Assembly (NCBI GenBank): GCA_017307285.1
Contig: JAFKFI010000056.1
Location: forward strand, 1 to 64,000
Direction of reading: 5' to 3'
Length of the DNA stretch: 64,000 nucleotides
DNA from: Alphaproteobacteria bacterium
GTDB lineage: Bacteria > Pseudomonadota > Alphaproteobacteria > Acetobacterales > Acetobacteraceae
The translations under genes were made by a program, and so were the position numbers. Of the stretch, positions 1 to 11,947 are shown one piece after another. Numbering within the stretch: position 1 is the stretch's first letter; every line of letters begins with the position of its first letter. The notes under the pieces were generated by a model, which worked only from the letters and a program-made list of their open reading frames with translations, had not been told where the DNA came from and ran no database searches.

Positions 1-80
1 CCCCTCCCCCAACCCCCTCCCACAAGGGGAGAGGGCTTTCTTCTCCCTCTCCCCTTGTGGGAGAGGGCCGGGGTGAGGGG
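1..80. repeat. Long imperfect inverted repeat
   Basis: Two arms of about 36 bases (1-36 and 45-80), rich in C-tracts and G-tracts, are nearly reverse complementary across a short loop TTTCTT. The right arm contains GGGAGAGGGCCGGGGTGAGG. Dispersed repeats with this type of sequence occur between genes in many proteobacteria. It lies just 3' of the minus-strand hydrolase gene and could fold as a hairpin at its transcript end. The repeat may extend beyond the window. Confidence 0.7.
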
Positions 81-86
81 TTGCCG

Positions 87-863
87 CTACAAACGAGCGA
101 TCGCCGCGAGCACCGCGTCGGGCTGCTCCAACGTCGACATATGCCCAGCATCGGGCACGCTGACCAACTCCGCGCCTCGAATCGCCGCCTTCCACGCCTG
201 CGCATAGGGCGCCGGGAACACCCGATCCGAATCCCCCCAAACCAGCACCGTGCGCGCCTTCACCCGATGGATGCGATCCTTCAACCCACGCTCCGGAATC
301 GGAAACAGCAGCTTCCCCGCCATCCCAAGCTGGCGCGCGTTCGTCACCAGGAACGGAATAAGGAATTTCGGGTCCTTGATATCCACATTCGACGTGATCA
401 ACGACGCGCCAAACTCCGCGTCATGAAACAGCGTCGGCGGGAAATCCTTCGGCAGCATCGCGAAGATATCGGGCGCGGGATAGGCGTCCAGCCACAACCC
501 GGCCGGCGCGATCAGGCACAACCGATCCACCTCGTTGGGACAAACCGCCGCCATCTCGGCGGCGATCATGCCGCCCAGCGAATGCCCGACCAGCAGCGGC
601 TTCGATAGCCCAAGCGCCGCCAGCACGTCGAAGGTGAGCAAGGTCACGTCCAGCATGTCGCGGATCTCGCCGCATTCCGGCGAGTCGCCGTAGCCCGGGA
701 GCAACGGCGCGTGAACACGATAACGCTCCGCCAGCCGCAGCAGGAACGGATCATCCGGCTTCACGCCGCCGGCAGTGTGCAAGAACACGAGGTCCGGCCC
801 CTTGCCGCCCTGCAGCACATGAACTTCCGTGTGCTTCGTCGGGACTTTCCTAACTTCGATCAC
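87..863 (-). CDS. Alpha/beta hydrolase
   Basis: Predicted 258-residue alpha/beta-hydrolase-fold enzyme. The nucleophile elbow reads GHSLGG, and the likely acid and base lie in WGDSDRVFP and DAGHMSTLEQP, so the catalytic triad looks complete. I chose the GTG at 863 because it overlaps the TGA of the upstream monooxygenase gene (GTGA) and the family fold begins there. An upstream ATG at 941 would add an Ala/Arg-rich tail that runs antiparallel into the neighbour. No signal peptide, so cytoplasmic. Coupling to a luciferase-like monooxygenase suggests the two act in one catabolic route, with ester or C-C hydrolysis following oxygenation. The substrate cannot be read from sequence. Confidence 0.85.
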   Translation of the reverse strand: MIEVRKVPTKHTEVHVLQGGKGPDLVFLHTAGGVKPDDPFLLRLAERYRVHAPLLPGYGDSPECGEIRDMLDVTLLTFDVLAALGLSKPLLVGHSLGGMIAAEMAAVCPNEVDRLCLIAPAGLWLDAYPAPDIFAMLPKDFPPTLFHDAEFGASLITSNVDIKDPKFLIPFLVTNARQLGMAGKLLFPIPERGLKDRIHRVKARTVLVWGDSDRVFPAPYAQAWKAAIRGAELVSVPDAGHMSTLEQPDAVLAAIARL

Positions 864-2119
864 TTCGCGGGCTCCAGCTGGGGTGCGGGCGCGCTCGCCG
901 GCAGCGGCGCGGGTGCCACCCGGTGTTGCAGCGGCTTGCACCAGAAGCGCGGATCATTGTCGTGCTCCGGCCAGATGTTGCGCAGATGCGGCATCACCTT
1001 CTCGGCGAACAGCTTCGTCGAGTACATGCACTTGTCCTTGGGCATGTTGCCCACATGGAGCAGCAGAAAGATGTTGCCCACGCGCAGGCTTTTGATGAGG
1101 TGCTCCATCTGCTGGCGCACCGTCTCGGGACTACCCGCGACGATGTAGCCACCCTCCACGAGATCCTTCCAAGACAGCGTCGTGTGGTCGGTGCGCGAGT
1201 ACTGGTTCACCGCGCCGATCTGCAGAGTCTTGATCGTGCGATAGCCCGGCGCATCGGCGAAGCCCGGATAGACGTGCAGGCAGCGATTGTAGAAGTAGTG
1301 CGCGTGCTCTTCGTAGAGCCGCTGCGCCTCGGCGTCGGTATCGGCGACGAACACGGTCTGCGCGAAGCCCGCGCGATACGGCGAATCGTCCGGCGCGCCG
1401 CGCTCGCGCACCCGCGCCCAATACCCGTCCATCAGCGTCTGCGCGCGCTTGTAGCCGTTGAAGCTCAGGTAAGAGTACGAGTACGTGTTGTCGATGCAGA
1501 AATCATAGGTCTCGACCGAGCCACCACCGGGAATGTGCAGCGGCGGATGCGGCTTCTGGATCGGCTTCGGCCACAGATTGACGTAGCGCAATTTGTTGTA
1601 GCGGCCGTTGAAGGCGAAGATGTCCTCTTCCTTCCAAGCCCGGATGATGAGGTCGTGCGCCTCGGCGTATTTCTCCCGCGTCAGCGCCGGGATGGTGCCG
1701 TAGCAGTAGTTGGTGTCCATCGACGTCCCCACCGGGAACCCGGCCACCAGCCGCCCGCCGGAAATCACGTCGAGCATGGCGAACTCTTCCGCGACCCGGA
1801 TCGGCGGATTGTACAGCGCGATGGAATTGCCCAACACGACCAGCCCCGCGTTCGACGTGCGACGCGACAGCGCGGCGGCGATGATGTTGGGCGACGGCAT
1901 CAGCCCATAGCCGTTCTGATGGTGCTCGTTGACCCCGATCCCGTCGAAGCCGAGCGTGTCGGCATATTCGAGCAGGTCCATATACTCGTTGTAGAGCGCG
2001 TGGCCCTTCACCGGGTCGAACAGCCGGTTGTCGATATCGACCCAGACCGAACGATGCTTGTCCCGGAAATCGTCCGGCAGCCAGCGCCACGGCATCAGGT
2101 TGAACCAGGTGAAACGCAT
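860..2119 (-). CDS. LLM-class flavin-dependent oxidoreductase
   Basis: A 419-residue bacterial luciferase-like monooxygenase. The N-terminus carries a TIM-barrel strand followed by an LLEYADTLGFDGIGVNEHHQ segment typical of the family, then SRRTSNAGLVVLGNSIALYN and the loop GGRLVAGFPVG near the middle. Such enzymes use reduced FMN or F420 to oxygenate or reduce small organic substrates. The last 25 residues are a low-complexity Ala/Pro tail. The hydrolase gene follows with a 4-base overlap, so the two are probably co-translated. The divergent promoter region (2120-2253) is shared with the toxin-antitoxin-like operon. Substrate unknown. Confidence 0.85.
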   Translation of the reverse strand: MRFTWFNLMPWRWLPDDFRDKHRSVWVDIDNRLFDPVKGHALYNEYMDLLEYADTLGFDGIGVNEHHQNGYGLMPSPNIIAAALSRRTSNAGLVVLGNSIALYNPPIRVAEEFAMLDVISGGRLVAGFPVGTSMDTNYCYGTIPALTREKYAEAHDLIIRAWKEEDIFAFNGRYNKLRYVNLWPKPIQKPHPPLHIPGGGSVETYDFCIDNTYSYSYLSFNGYKRAQTLMDGYWARVRERGAPDDSPYRAGFAQTVFVADTDAEAQRLYEEHAHYFYNRCLHVYPGFADAPGYRTIKTLQIGAVNQYSRTDHTTLSWKDLVEGGYIVAGSPETVRQQMEHLIKSLRVGNIFLLLHVGNMPKDKCMYSTKLFAEKVMPHLRNIWPEHDNDPRFWCKPLQHRVAPAPLPASAPAPQLEPAK

Positions 2120-2217
2120 GTCTTAGCTCCCGCGAATGGGGTCGCCCTGATGGGCGCGATCAGGCAACCTACCGGGGAGTAGGGGCCCGCGTCCAGGGAG
2201 GCGCGGCGCTACCGCTC

Positions 2218-2254
2218 TTGACGGCATTGGTCTTCTATGTCAATCTATGACATA
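2218..2254 (+). promoter_or_regulatory. Promoter with 19-bp operator-like palindrome
   Basis: TTGACG at 2218-2223 is a good -35 candidate, with weak -10 candidates around 2241-2248. A perfect inverted repeat, TATGTCA-5 nt-TGACATA, spans 2236-2254 and ends on the A of the toxin gene's ATG. No Shine-Dalgarno precedes that ATG, so the transcript may be leaderless. The palindrome lies where a repressor would block the -10 and transcription start. The helix-turn-helix partner encoded downstream is the obvious candidate ligand (inference). Confidence 0.55.
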
Positions 2255-2548
2255 TGGCTGGCGCCGAGCTTCTATTCCATCGCAAGCGCCACCACGAGGA
2301 CGGCGCCATCCTGGAAATGAAGCTGTGGCGGGTTCCCCGATCCGTTCGGGGCTCCGACCATCTGCTCAAATACTCGTTGTTCTATGGCGAGGCCGGCTGC
2401 CGACTGATCGGCTATGACAACGAGGCGGGAAAGGGCGACCATCGGCATTATGGAGATCGGGGAGGAAGCCTATCCGTTTTCGACCGTGCGGCAGCTGATG
2501 GCTGACTTTCTGGCCGATGTTCACCGCGTGCGAGGAGGAAAATTGTGA
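2254..2548 (+). pseudogene. DUF6516-like toxin gene, frameshifted
   Basis: The first frame from ATG 2254 encodes AELLFHRKRHHEDGAILEMK and then GYDNEAGKGDHRHYGDR, the conserved core of small DUF6516-type proteins found beside HTH antitoxin-like genes. After the G-run at about 2459-2462 this frame loses similarity and stops at 2505. The next frame restores the expected C-terminus: EEAYPFSTVRQLMADFLADV followed by HRVRGGKL, ending at TGA 2548. Removing one G from the run joins both parts into a protein of about 97 residues whose TGA overlaps the partner's GTG start (GTGA). Either the gene carries a real one-base insertion or the base call is wrong. Family assignment is from memory of the motif. 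Confidence 0.7.
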
Positions 2549-2895
2549 CAAGTCCAGTCAAGGTTATCGTCGGAGGTGCCGAGGAGGAGGACGGCGCCGC
2601 CTTCGTGCGCGCCTGGGAGCGCGCCGAACGTGGCGAGAAGGTGCATGAGCGGGTCCTGGCATTCCAATCCTGGGAAGCCTTGTCCTCGCTGCTGACCGGC
2701 GAGCGATACCGGCTGCTCCGTCACCTGCACGCCCATCCCGAGCCATCCGTGAGTGCCCTGGCGCGGTCGCTCGGACGACAGTATCGGCGCGTTCATGACG
2801 ACGTATCGGCATTGGAAGGCGCCGGCCTCGTCGAACGAACGGACGGCGAAGTCCGAGCCGCGACCGACGCGATACAGGCCGAAATCAGACTGTAG
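2545..2895 (+). CDS. Winged-HTH antitoxin-like regulator
   Basis: A 116-residue protein starting at GTG 2545, overlapping the toxin stop codon by four bases. Residues about 53-105 form a winged helix-turn-helix: LTGERYRLLRHLHAHPEPSV, then SALARSLGRQYRRVHDDVSA, then LEGAGLVERTDGEV. This resembles the MarR-like HVO_A0114 group that sits downstream of DUF6516 toxins. Its role is probably to neutralise the upstream product and to repress the operon through the palindrome at 2236-2254. It remains intact although the toxin frame is broken. The preceding AGGAGGAAAA serves as ribosome binding site. Confidence 0.75.
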   Translation: MTSPVKVIVGGAEEEDGAAFVRAWERAERGEKVHERVLAFQSWEALSSLLTGERYRLLRHLHAHPEPSVSALARSLGRQYRRVHDDVSALEGAGLVERTDGEVRAATDAIQAEIRL

Positions 2896-2908
2896 CGCGC
2901 GACCGCGG

Positions 2909-5457
<2,549 letters not shown>

Positions 5458-8400
5458 CTAGAGCACAACCAGCTCGGCCCGCAGGGCGGCGCGCAGCACC
5501 GGGGCGGCGCGAGCTAGCTCGGCCGCGAGTTCATCCCCGACCACCTCGGCCCGCAGCGGCAGTCCGCCGCGCCCAGCGTCGATCACCGCGCGCAGCCGCT
5601 GGTCGAGCGCGGCCATGCCATAGCTCGCCGCAAGACCAGCCATCGCGTGGGCATGCGCTTCGATCTCCTGGGCGTCGCCGCTTGCCATTGCGTCACGCAG
5701 CCCAGGCAGCCGGTCGCGCAACTCAGCCAGACAGTCCTCCGCCAGATCGGCCACCGTCGCCTGCGTCAGGTTGGCGCGCAACTCCGCAATCCGCTCGGCC
5801 GCCAGGACCGGCTCCAAGGGCGCAGCCTCTGCCTCCTCCGGCGCGGCAAGCTTTCGTTGCGGCAGCGGGTGGCTCGGCCAGACATGGCGGCGGATCACGT
5901 CGAGCAGGCGGGCCAGTTCGACCGGCTTGGCGACCATGTCGTTCATGCCGGCCCGCAGGCAGCGTTCCCGATCCTCGGCCGCGGTGTTCGCGGTCAGCGC
6001 GATGACCGGCACGACGCCAGCGGGTCCGCCGAGCGCCCGAATGCGCTTCGTGGCTTCGAGCCCGGTCATCCCCGGCATGAAGACGTCCATCAGCACCACG
6101 TCGTACGGGACGGCCGACAACATGCGGAGCGCGGCTTCGCCCGACTCCGCCACATCGACCATGTGGCCCTCCCGCCGCAGCATCATGGCGGTGACAAGCT
6201 GGTTCGGCAGGATGTCCTCGACCAGCAAGATCCGCGTGCGCCGCAAGGTGACGGGCGAAGCCGGAGCCCGCGAGGACGCCGCGTCGGTCTTTGCCGGACC
6301 GACCGGCAGTGCGATCCAGAAATCGTTGCCCCCGCCGGGCAGCGGCGCCTCGTCCCAGCCGATCTCCGCGTTCATCAGCGCGGCCAGGCTCTGGCAGATG
6401 ACGAGGCCGAGCCCGGTGCCGGGCGCCGCGTTGCCCTGCGGACGGTCGAGCCGGGAGAATGGCTGGAACAACCGCGACCGATCGGAGGAGGAAAGCGCCG
6501 GACCGGGATCGCGCACCGTCAGGCGGAGCAAGCTCCGCCCGGACTCAGACCGCATTTCCGCCAGCAGCACGATCGGCCCGGGATCGGCGAACTTCACCGC
6601 ATTGCTCAGCAGGTTGATCAGCACCTGCCTGATCCGCCCGGAATCGCCATGCACAAGGTCCGGCACGCCTGGCGCAAGCATCAGCGACAGGCTCATGCCC
6701 CGACCGACCGCCTGATCGTGAAACAGGTCCAGAACGCCGTCGAGCAGCGGACGCAACGCGAACAGGCTCGGGCGCAAGGTCAGCCGCCCGGCCTCCATCT
6801 TGGACATCTCCAGGATGTCGTTGATTAAGCCGAGCAGGCTGTCGCCCGCCTGCCTGGCCATGTCCACCAGCCGGCGCTGCGAGTCTGACACGCCCGTGTC
6901 GGTGAGCAGTCGCAGGCTGTTCAGCAACGTATTGAGCGGAGTGCGGATTTCGTGGCTCACCGTTGCGACGAAGTGGGACTTGGCCTCGGTGGTCGCCTCG
7001 GCCATCTCGCGCGCGCGCCGCATCGTCTCTTCCGCCTGCTTGCGGGCCGTGATGTCGGCGTAGAGGGTGACGAAGCCGCCCCCCGGCAGGGCGCTGCGGC
7101 GCAGCTCGAGGGTCCGCCCGCCAGGCCGGGGTGTCTCGAGCGTACCGGTCTGCGGTCCGGAGCGCAGCACCGCCATCCGGCGCGCCACCTCCTTCTCCAC
7201 GTCCACCGGCCCGAACTCGCCAAGCTTGGCCTGTGTGCGGATGATCTCTTCCATCGGCATCCCGACGCGCAACAGGTCCGCGGGCACGCCGGTGAACTCG
7301 GCGAACAGCCGGTTCCAGGCTACCAGCCGAAGGTCCGGGTCGAGCATCGAGACCCCGTCCGACATGCCTCCGAGCGTCGCCTCCAGCTGAGCCGCCTTGG
7401 CATCCGCCCGCCGCCGGGCCGCGTCGAGCTCGGCATTGGCGGCGGCCAGGGTGGCGCGATCCCGGTTGAGGCCGTCCTCGCGGCGCCGGGCCATGCCCAG
7501 TTCGCGCACCAGGCCGCCGGCCATCACGAGGATGAACAGCGTCGTGCCGCCGGCGAATACGTGCGCTCCGCGCGCGAAAGCCCGCGAGGGATGCAGGGCG
7601 GTCTGCGCATCGAATGCCACCACCACCGCGAGATCCCGGTCGGGCACCGCGTGGAACGCATGGAACCGCTGGACGCCGTCGAGCGGCGATGGGCCGACCC
7701 AATGGCCGTTGGGGTCCGCCCGCAGGGCGGCGAACATCTGCGTCTTGGAAATGTCGAGCCCCGGCTCGGCGGCGACCGGGCCGACCAGCGCCCGCAGCTT
7801 CCCGTCGCCCGTGCCGACCAGCGCGATCATGCCCTGGTCTCCAAGGTCGACCTGGCGATAGAACCGGGTCAGCGAGCCGGTGTCGTAAGACAACCCAAGC
7901 ACACCGAGAAAGCGGCCGTTCGGGCCATCCAAGCGGCGCGCCATGTTCATCTGCCAGCGATTCGTCACGAGCCCGCGGGTCGATGGGCCGATGAACATGC
8001 GGCCGTCATCGTGCGGGAGCGCCGCCTCGGCACGGAAATAATCGCGCCCGCTGACGTCGACGCCGAGCAGTTCCGGCCGGGTGCTCGCCCGGATGATCCC
8101 GTTCGCGTCGGCGATGAAGAGGTGCAGGGAGATGTCGCGGAGCACGAGGGTGCGCTGCCGCCATCCCTGCAGATCGAAGCCGTGGGGGTCGCTTTCCCAT
8201 TCGTGCTCCAGGATCCGCAACGTCTGGTCGAGCACCAGGAACTCGCGCGCCAGCTGATCCTCGAAGACGAGAGCCTGGTTGGACACCTCCGCCTCAACGT
8301 GCGCCCGCGCCTCGCTCCGCTCCGCGTCCACGGCGATCAGGGTGCCGAACCAGGTCAGAGCGACCAGCACCAAGGCGGAGAGGATGATCGCGGTCCTGCC

Positions 8401-8487
8401 GAGCCAGCCGCGCCCCTGACCGGTCGTCATGGGTGCATCGCGTTTGCGTTTCGCAAGAGAGCCAACGACGCTCGGTTCCTCTGCCAT
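5458..8487 (-). CDS. Hybrid sensor histidine kinase with HPt domain
   Basis: A 1009-residue membrane hybrid kinase. Order: transmembrane helix about 30-52, periplasmic sensor region (dCache-like, with [20 protein letters not shown]) to about 305, second helix about 309-330, coiled coil, PAS-like domain about 370-480, HisKA with [12 protein letters not shown] near 512, HATPase with NLLSNAVKF near 629 and GTGLGLVIC, receiver with phospho-accepting Asp in [13 protein letters not shown] near 799, and an HPt domain around 880-1005 whose His lies in [11 protein letters not shown]. It thus holds a complete His-Asp-His phosphorelay but lacks an output domain, so a separate regulator must exist elsewhere. 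ATG 8430 is an alternative start that drops 19 residues. Divergent from icd. Confidence 0.92.
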   Translation of the reverse strand: MAEEPSVVGSLAKRKRDAPMTTGQGRGWLGRTAIILSALVLVALTWFGTLIAVDAERSEARAHVEAEVSNQALVFEDQLAREFLVLDQTLRILEHEWESDPHGFDLQGWRQRTLVLRDISLHLFIADANGIIRASTRPELLGVDVSGRDYFRAEAALPHDDGRMFIGPSTRGLVTNRWQMNMARRLDGPNGRFLGVLGLSYDTGSLTRFYRQVDLGDQGMIALVGTGDGKLRALVGPVAAEPGLDISKTQMFAALRADPNGHWVGPSPLDGVQRFHAFHAVPDRDLAVVVAFDAQTALHPSRAFARGAHVFAGGTTLFILVMAGGLVRELGMARRREDGLNRDRATLAAANAELDAARRRADAKAAQLEATLGGMSDGVSMLDPDLRLVAWNRLFAEFTGVPADLLRVGMPMEEIIRTQAKLGEFGPVDVEKEVARRMAVLRSGPQTGTLETPRPGGRTLELRRSALPGGGFVTLYADITARKQAEETMRRAREMAEATTEAKSHFVATVSHEIRTPLNTLLNSLRLLTDTGVSDSQRRLVDMARQAGDSLLGLINDILEMSKMEAGRLTLRPSLFALRPLLDGVLDLFHDQAVGRGMSLSLMLAPGVPDLVHGDSGRIRQVLINLLSNAVKFADPGPIVLLAEMRSESGRSLLRLTVRDPGPALSSSDRSRLFQPFSRLDRPQGNAAPGTGLGLVICQSLAALMNAEIGWDEAPLPGGGNDFWIALPVGPAKTDAASSRAPASPVTLRRTRILLVEDILPNQLVTAMMLRREGHMVDVAESGEAALRMLSAVPYDVVLMDVFMPGMTGLEATKRIRALGGPAGVVPVIALTANTAAEDRERCLRAGMNDMVAKPVELARLLDVIRRHVWPSHPLPQRKLAAPEEAEAAPLEPVLAAERIAELRANLTQATVADLAEDCLAELRDRLPGLRDAMASGDAQEIEAHAHAMAGLAASYGMAALDQRLRAVIDAGRGGLPLRAEVVGDELAAELARAAPVLRAALRAELVVL

Positions 8488-8644
8488 GCGATGCTCGACA
8501 GCCTTGTCTTATCCTGTCCGGCGCCCCCGTTACAACCGTTGGTCGCAGCTAGAGGCCCGCGCCTTGCCGACGGGCCGGTCGGGTGCGAATGTCCCGCCGT
8601 CCCGGGCGGCCGCTTCGGATCCGCCGCACGTACGAGAGGATCGC

Positions 8645-9862
8645 ATGGCCAAGATCAAGGTGAAGAACCCCGTCGTCGAGCTGGATGGGGACGAGATGAC
8701 ACGCATCATCTGGGGTTTCATCAAGGACAAGCTGATCCTCCCCTATCTCGACATCGACCTGAAGTATTTCGACCTTGGGATCGAATACCGCGATCGGACG
8801 GACGACCAGGTGACGGTCGACGCGGCGAACGCTATCAAGGAGTACGGCGTCGGCGTGAAATGCGCCACGATCACTCCCGACGAGGCGCGCGTCGAGGAAT
8901 TCAAGCTGAAGAAGATGTGGCGCAGCCCGAACGGCACCATCCGCAACATACTCGACGGCACCATCTTCCGCGAGCCGATCATCTGCAGCAACGTCCCCCG
9001 TCTGGTGCCGCACTGGACGCAGCCGATCGTCATCGGCCGTCACGCCTATGGGGACATATACCGCGCGACCGAGACGAAAATTCCCGGCCCCGGCATGGTG
9101 ACGCTCACTTTCCAGCCCGCCGGCGGCGGCACCGCGCAGGTGCTGGAGGTGCACGACTTCAAGGGTCCCGGCGTGGCGATGGGAATGCACAACACCAAGG
9201 CTTCGATCGAGGGCTTCGCCCGCGCCTCCTTCAACTACGGTCTGGCGCGCAAGTACCCGGTCTATCTCTCGACCAAGAACACCATCCTCAAGGCCTACGA
9301 TGGCATGTTCAAGGATGTGTTCCAGGAGATCTACGACGCCGAGTTCAAGGCGAAGTTCTCCAAGGAGGGTCTCACCTACGAGCACCGCCTGATCGACGAC
9401 ATGGTCGCCTCCGCGCTCAAGTGGAATGGCGGCTACGTCTGGGCCTGCAAGAACTACGATGGCGACGTCGAGAGCGACATCGTGGCGCAGGGCTTCGGCA
9501 GCCTCGGCCTGATGACCAGTGTGCTGATGAGCCCGGACGGCAAGACGGTGGAGAGCGAGGCGGCGCACGGCACGGTGACGCGACACTACCGCGAGCACCA
9601 GAAAGGCCGCGAGACCTCCACCAACCCGATCGCCTCGATCTTCGCCTGGACCCGCGGCCTCGCCTATCGCGGCCGGTTCGACGACACGCCGGACGTCACC
9701 CGCTTCGCCGACACGTTGGAGCGCGTCTGCGTGCAGACGGTCGAAAGCGGTTTCATGACCAAAGACCTCGCCGTCCTGGTCGGCCCCGACCAGAAATGGA
9801 TGAACACCCAGGCATTCCTCGCGAAACTCGACGAGAACCTGCAGGGGGCGATGAAGGCCTGA
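8645..9862 (+). CDS. icd: NADP-dependent isocitrate dehydrogenase
   Basis: A 405-residue isocitrate dehydrogenase of the eukaryote-like homodimeric type (IDH subfamily II), oxidising isocitrate to 2-oxoglutarate in the TCA cycle. Seen: [111 protein letters not shown] and [20 protein letters not shown] 8645 is preceded by GAGAGGA at good spacing. The frame stays open upstream to 8429, but that extension has no family similarity. Confidence 0.97.
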   Translation: MAKIKVKNPVVELDGDEMTRIIWGFIKDKLILPYLDIDLKYFDLGIEYRDRTDDQVTVDAANAIKEYGVGVKCATITPDEARVEEFKLKKMWRSPNGTIRNILDGTIFREPIICSNVPRLVPHWTQPIVIGRHAYGDIYRATETKIPGPGMVTLTFQPAGGGTAQVLEVHDFKGPGVAMGMHNTKASIEGFARASFNYGLARKYPVYLSTKNTILKAYDGMFKDVFQEIYDAEFKAKFSKEGLTYEHRLIDDMVASALKWNGGYVWACKNYDGDVESDIVAQGFGSLGLMTSVLMSPDGKTVESEAAHGTVTRHYREHQKGRETSTNPIASIFAWTRGLAYRGRFDDTPDVTRFADTLERVCVQTVESGFMTKDLAVLVGPDQKWMNTQAFLAKLDENLQGAMKA

Positions 9863-9902
9863 CCTCATGGCGTAGCTGGAATACGTCAGGGGAGCCGAAC
9901 GT

Positions 9903-9923
9903 CTCTCCTGGCGAAACGGAGAG
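9903..9923 (+). promoter_or_regulatory. Small hairpin touching the ribosome binding site
   Basis: CTCTCC (9903-9908) pairs with GGAGAG (9918-9923), which is also the purine-rich ribosome binding site of the dienelactone hydrolase gene at 9930. Pairing could lower translation initiation. A six-base stem is short, so this is only a possibility. Confidence 0.3.
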
Positions 9924-9929
9924 GGCGCG

Positions 9930-10793
9930 ATGAACGATGGGACCGGACTTGAGGGCCTGCGGCACTATCCGCTGGCGCGGCGCGGCTTCGTGATGACTTC
10001 GTTGATCGCGGGCTTCACCCTCGCCACCACCCGGGTGGACGCCCAAGGGATCCACACCGACAGCACCGGGCTCGAAGCCGGCGAGGTCGCGATCCCGGTG
10101 TCCGACGGCAAGCTGCCGGGCTACGCCGCGCGTCCGCAGGGCGCGGGGCCGTTCCCCATCGTGCTGGTGAACGAGGAGATCTTCGGCGTCCACGAATACA
10201 TCAAGGACGTCTGCCGGCGCCTCGCCAAGCAGGGCTATCTCGCCGTCGCCCCCGAGATATACGCCCGCCACGGCGACCTCTCGAAGATGACGGACATCCA
10301 GCAGATCGTCCGCGACGTGATCTCCAAGACACCGGACGCGGAGGTCATGGGCACGCTCGATTCCGCCGTCGCCTGGGCCGGCAACAATCATGGGGATCAT
10401 GCCCGCCTCGGCGTCACGGGTTTTTGCCGCGGCGGGCGCAACACCTGGCTCTATGCGGCGCACAATCCCACCCTCAAGGCAGCCGTCGCCTGGTACGGTC
10501 CGCTCGGCGGAACCCCGACGCCGATCCAGCCCAAGACCGCGCTCGATCTTGCCGGCGAGATCAAGTGCCCCCTGCTCGGCCTCTACGGCGGCCAGGATAA
10601 AAGCATTCCGGAGGCGCAGATTCGCGAGGCGGAGCAGCGGGCCAAGGCGGCCGGCAAGACCGTCGAGATCGTCATCTACCCCGACGCGCCGCACGGCTTC
10701 CACGCCGACTACCGACCAAGCTACCGCCGGCCGGATGCGGAGGATGGCTGGAAGCGGATGCTGGCCTGGTTCAAGCGCTACGGAGTGGCTTGA
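9930..10793 (+). CDS. Dienelactone hydrolase family protein, Tat-exported
   Basis: A 287-residue alpha/beta hydrolase of the dienelactone hydrolase family. The nucleophile elbow GFCRGGR uses Cys rather than Ser. The acid is likely in YGGQDKSIPE and the base in PDAPHGFHADYRPSY. The N-terminus LARRGFVMTSLIAGFTLA is a twin-arginine signal followed by a possible cleavage after VDAQ, so the mature enzyme is probably periplasmic, as in other exported family members in proteobacteria. A VOC gene follows with a one-base overlap (TGATG). The reaction on a natural lactone substrate cannot be assigned. Confidence 0.88.
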   Translation: MNDGTGLEGLRHYPLARRGFVMTSLIAGFTLATTRVDAQGIHTDSTGLEAGEVAIPVSDGKLPGYAARPQGAGPFPIVLVNEEIFGVHEYIKDVCRRLAKQGYLAVAPEIYARHGDLSKMTDIQQIVRDVISKTPDAEVMGTLDSAVAWAGNNHGDHARLGVTGFCRGGRNTWLYAAHNPTLKAAVAWYGPLGGTPTPIQPKTALDLAGEIKCPLLGLYGGQDKSIPEAQIREAEQRAKAAGKTVEIVIYPDAPHGFHADYRPSYRRPDAEDGWKRMLAWFKRYGVA

Positions 10794-11179
10794 TGGCTGA
10801 AACCAAGACCGAAATCATCCCCTACATCTTCTACGAAAGCGTCCCCGCCGCGCTGGATTGGCTCGCCCGCGCCTTCGGCTTCGTCGAGGAGCTGCGGCAC
10901 GCGACACCGAGCGGGATGCACGCGCAAATGACGTTCGACGGCCAGCGCATCATGATGGGACAAGGCTTTGCCGAGTGGAAATTGGCAAGCGTCCGCAGCA
11001 CCAAGGTCGCGACCCAGGGCGTGTTCATCTATCTCGCCGACGTGGACGCGCACTACGAGCGGGCGCGCGCCGCAGGTGCCGAGATCGTCCATCCACCCAA
11101 GGACGAGCCCTACGGCCGCACCTACACCGCCCGCGACCTCGACGGCCATCCCTGGTTCTTCACCCAGCCACCCGGGTAG
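10793..11179 (+). CDS. VOC/glyoxalase-like protein
   Basis: A 128-residue member of the vicinal oxygen chelate superfamily, PhnB-like. Seen: YIFYESVPAALDWLARAFGF at the start of a beta-alpha-beta-beta-beta module, FDGQRIMMGQG, VFIYLADVDAHYERARAAGA and GRTYTARDLDGHPWFFTQPP at the C-terminus. Such proteins act as metal-dependent isomerases, dioxygenases or drug-binding proteins; the exact activity is open. ATG 10793 shares its A with the TGA of the preceding hydrolase, so the two genes are coupled. Confidence 0.85.
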   Translation: MAETKTEIIPYIFYESVPAALDWLARAFGFVEELRHATPSGMHAQMTFDGQRIMMGQGFAEWKLASVRSTKVATQGVFIYLADVDAHYERARAAGAEIVHPPKDEPYGRTYTARDLDGHPWFFTQPPG

Positions 11180-11305
11180 AGCGAGATCGAGGTGAGCGAT
11201 CGCGGTTCATAGCTGAAGCCGCTCGAAATGATCGGCCACCAATAGAAAACGACTACGATGCTTATCTCGCACGGGAGTTTCGAGAGCAAAACCAGGAGGG
11301 GAAGC

Positions 11306-11833
11306 ATGATCCGCTATTCTGCTCACTGTGCCGCGATGGCTCTGATGCGCCGAACGCTCCTGCTTTTGACGGTTGCCACAATGTTGGCTGCCCCCGCAGC
11401 CGCCGAAGACCTCGGTGACAAGCTTGTTGGAAGCTGGCGACTGGTATCGTTGAAGATCAGCTATGTCGGAGAAAACACCGGGCAAGATGTACTCGGCACC
11501 GATCCGATTGGTCGAATTATCTATAGCGCCGATCGCCACTTCGCCGTCTTTATCGCAAGAAATGACCGCAAGCCTCCCCAGAACGAGACAGATAGGGCTG
11601 CCCTCGTTCGCAGCATGGCAGCCTACACTGGGACGTTCCAAATCGAGGGGGACCAAGCGACCTACACAGTGGATGGTGCTTGGAACGAGTCCTTTCCCAA
11701 GCAACAAATCCGCATCCTTCGGCTCGATGGGGATACCCTCACCGCGACCTCCCCGGAGCCGCAGGCGAGCACGTTCTCACCTGGCAAGCGTTTCACGACA
11801 TTCGCGGTATTCCGTCGTGAGAGGGCGCCTTAG
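11306..11833 (+). CDS. Secreted lipocalin-like protein
   Basis: A 175-residue protein with an N-terminal signal sequence (MRRTLLLLTVATMLAAPAAA, cleavage probably before EDLGDKL). The mature part begins GSWRLVSLKISY and ends FAVFRRERAP, with beta-rich segments (IIYSADRHFAVFIAR, YTGTFQIEGDQATYTVDGAW) that match the lipocalin-like_5 type domain. ATG 11306 is preceded by AGGAGGGG at a suitable distance. Codon choice is a little less GC-rich than in neighbours, and the following 100 bases are AT-richer. Ligand unknown. Confidence 0.75.
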   Translation: MIRYSAHCAAMALMRRTLLLLTVATMLAAPAAAEDLGDKLVGSWRLVSLKISYVGENTGQDVLGTDPIGRIIYSADRHFAVFIARNDRKPPQNETDRAALVRSMAAYTGTFQIEGDQATYTVDGAWNESFPKQQIRILRLDGDTLTATSPEPQASTFSPGKRFTTFAVFRRERAP

Positions 11834-11947
11834 CGGGCATCGATTGCGCCGGCGCTCAACCGCAGGACAACGTCATAAGTCCCATAGGCAAGTCGCGAGC
11901 TGTTGCAAGAATCTTGAATTCTGCAAAACTAGCGGGTGGCTTATCGC

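Noticed and set aside
923-2182. 419-residue plus-strand frame
   Set aside because: Antisense to the luciferase-like gene, rich in Arg/His/Val with no domain; a shadow frame of GC-rich coding DNA.
6952-9933. 993-residue plus-strand frame across the histidine kinase and icd
   Set aside because: Covers the opposite strand of the kinase and a wrong frame of icd; composition is Arg/Gly/Pro-rich and has no motifs.
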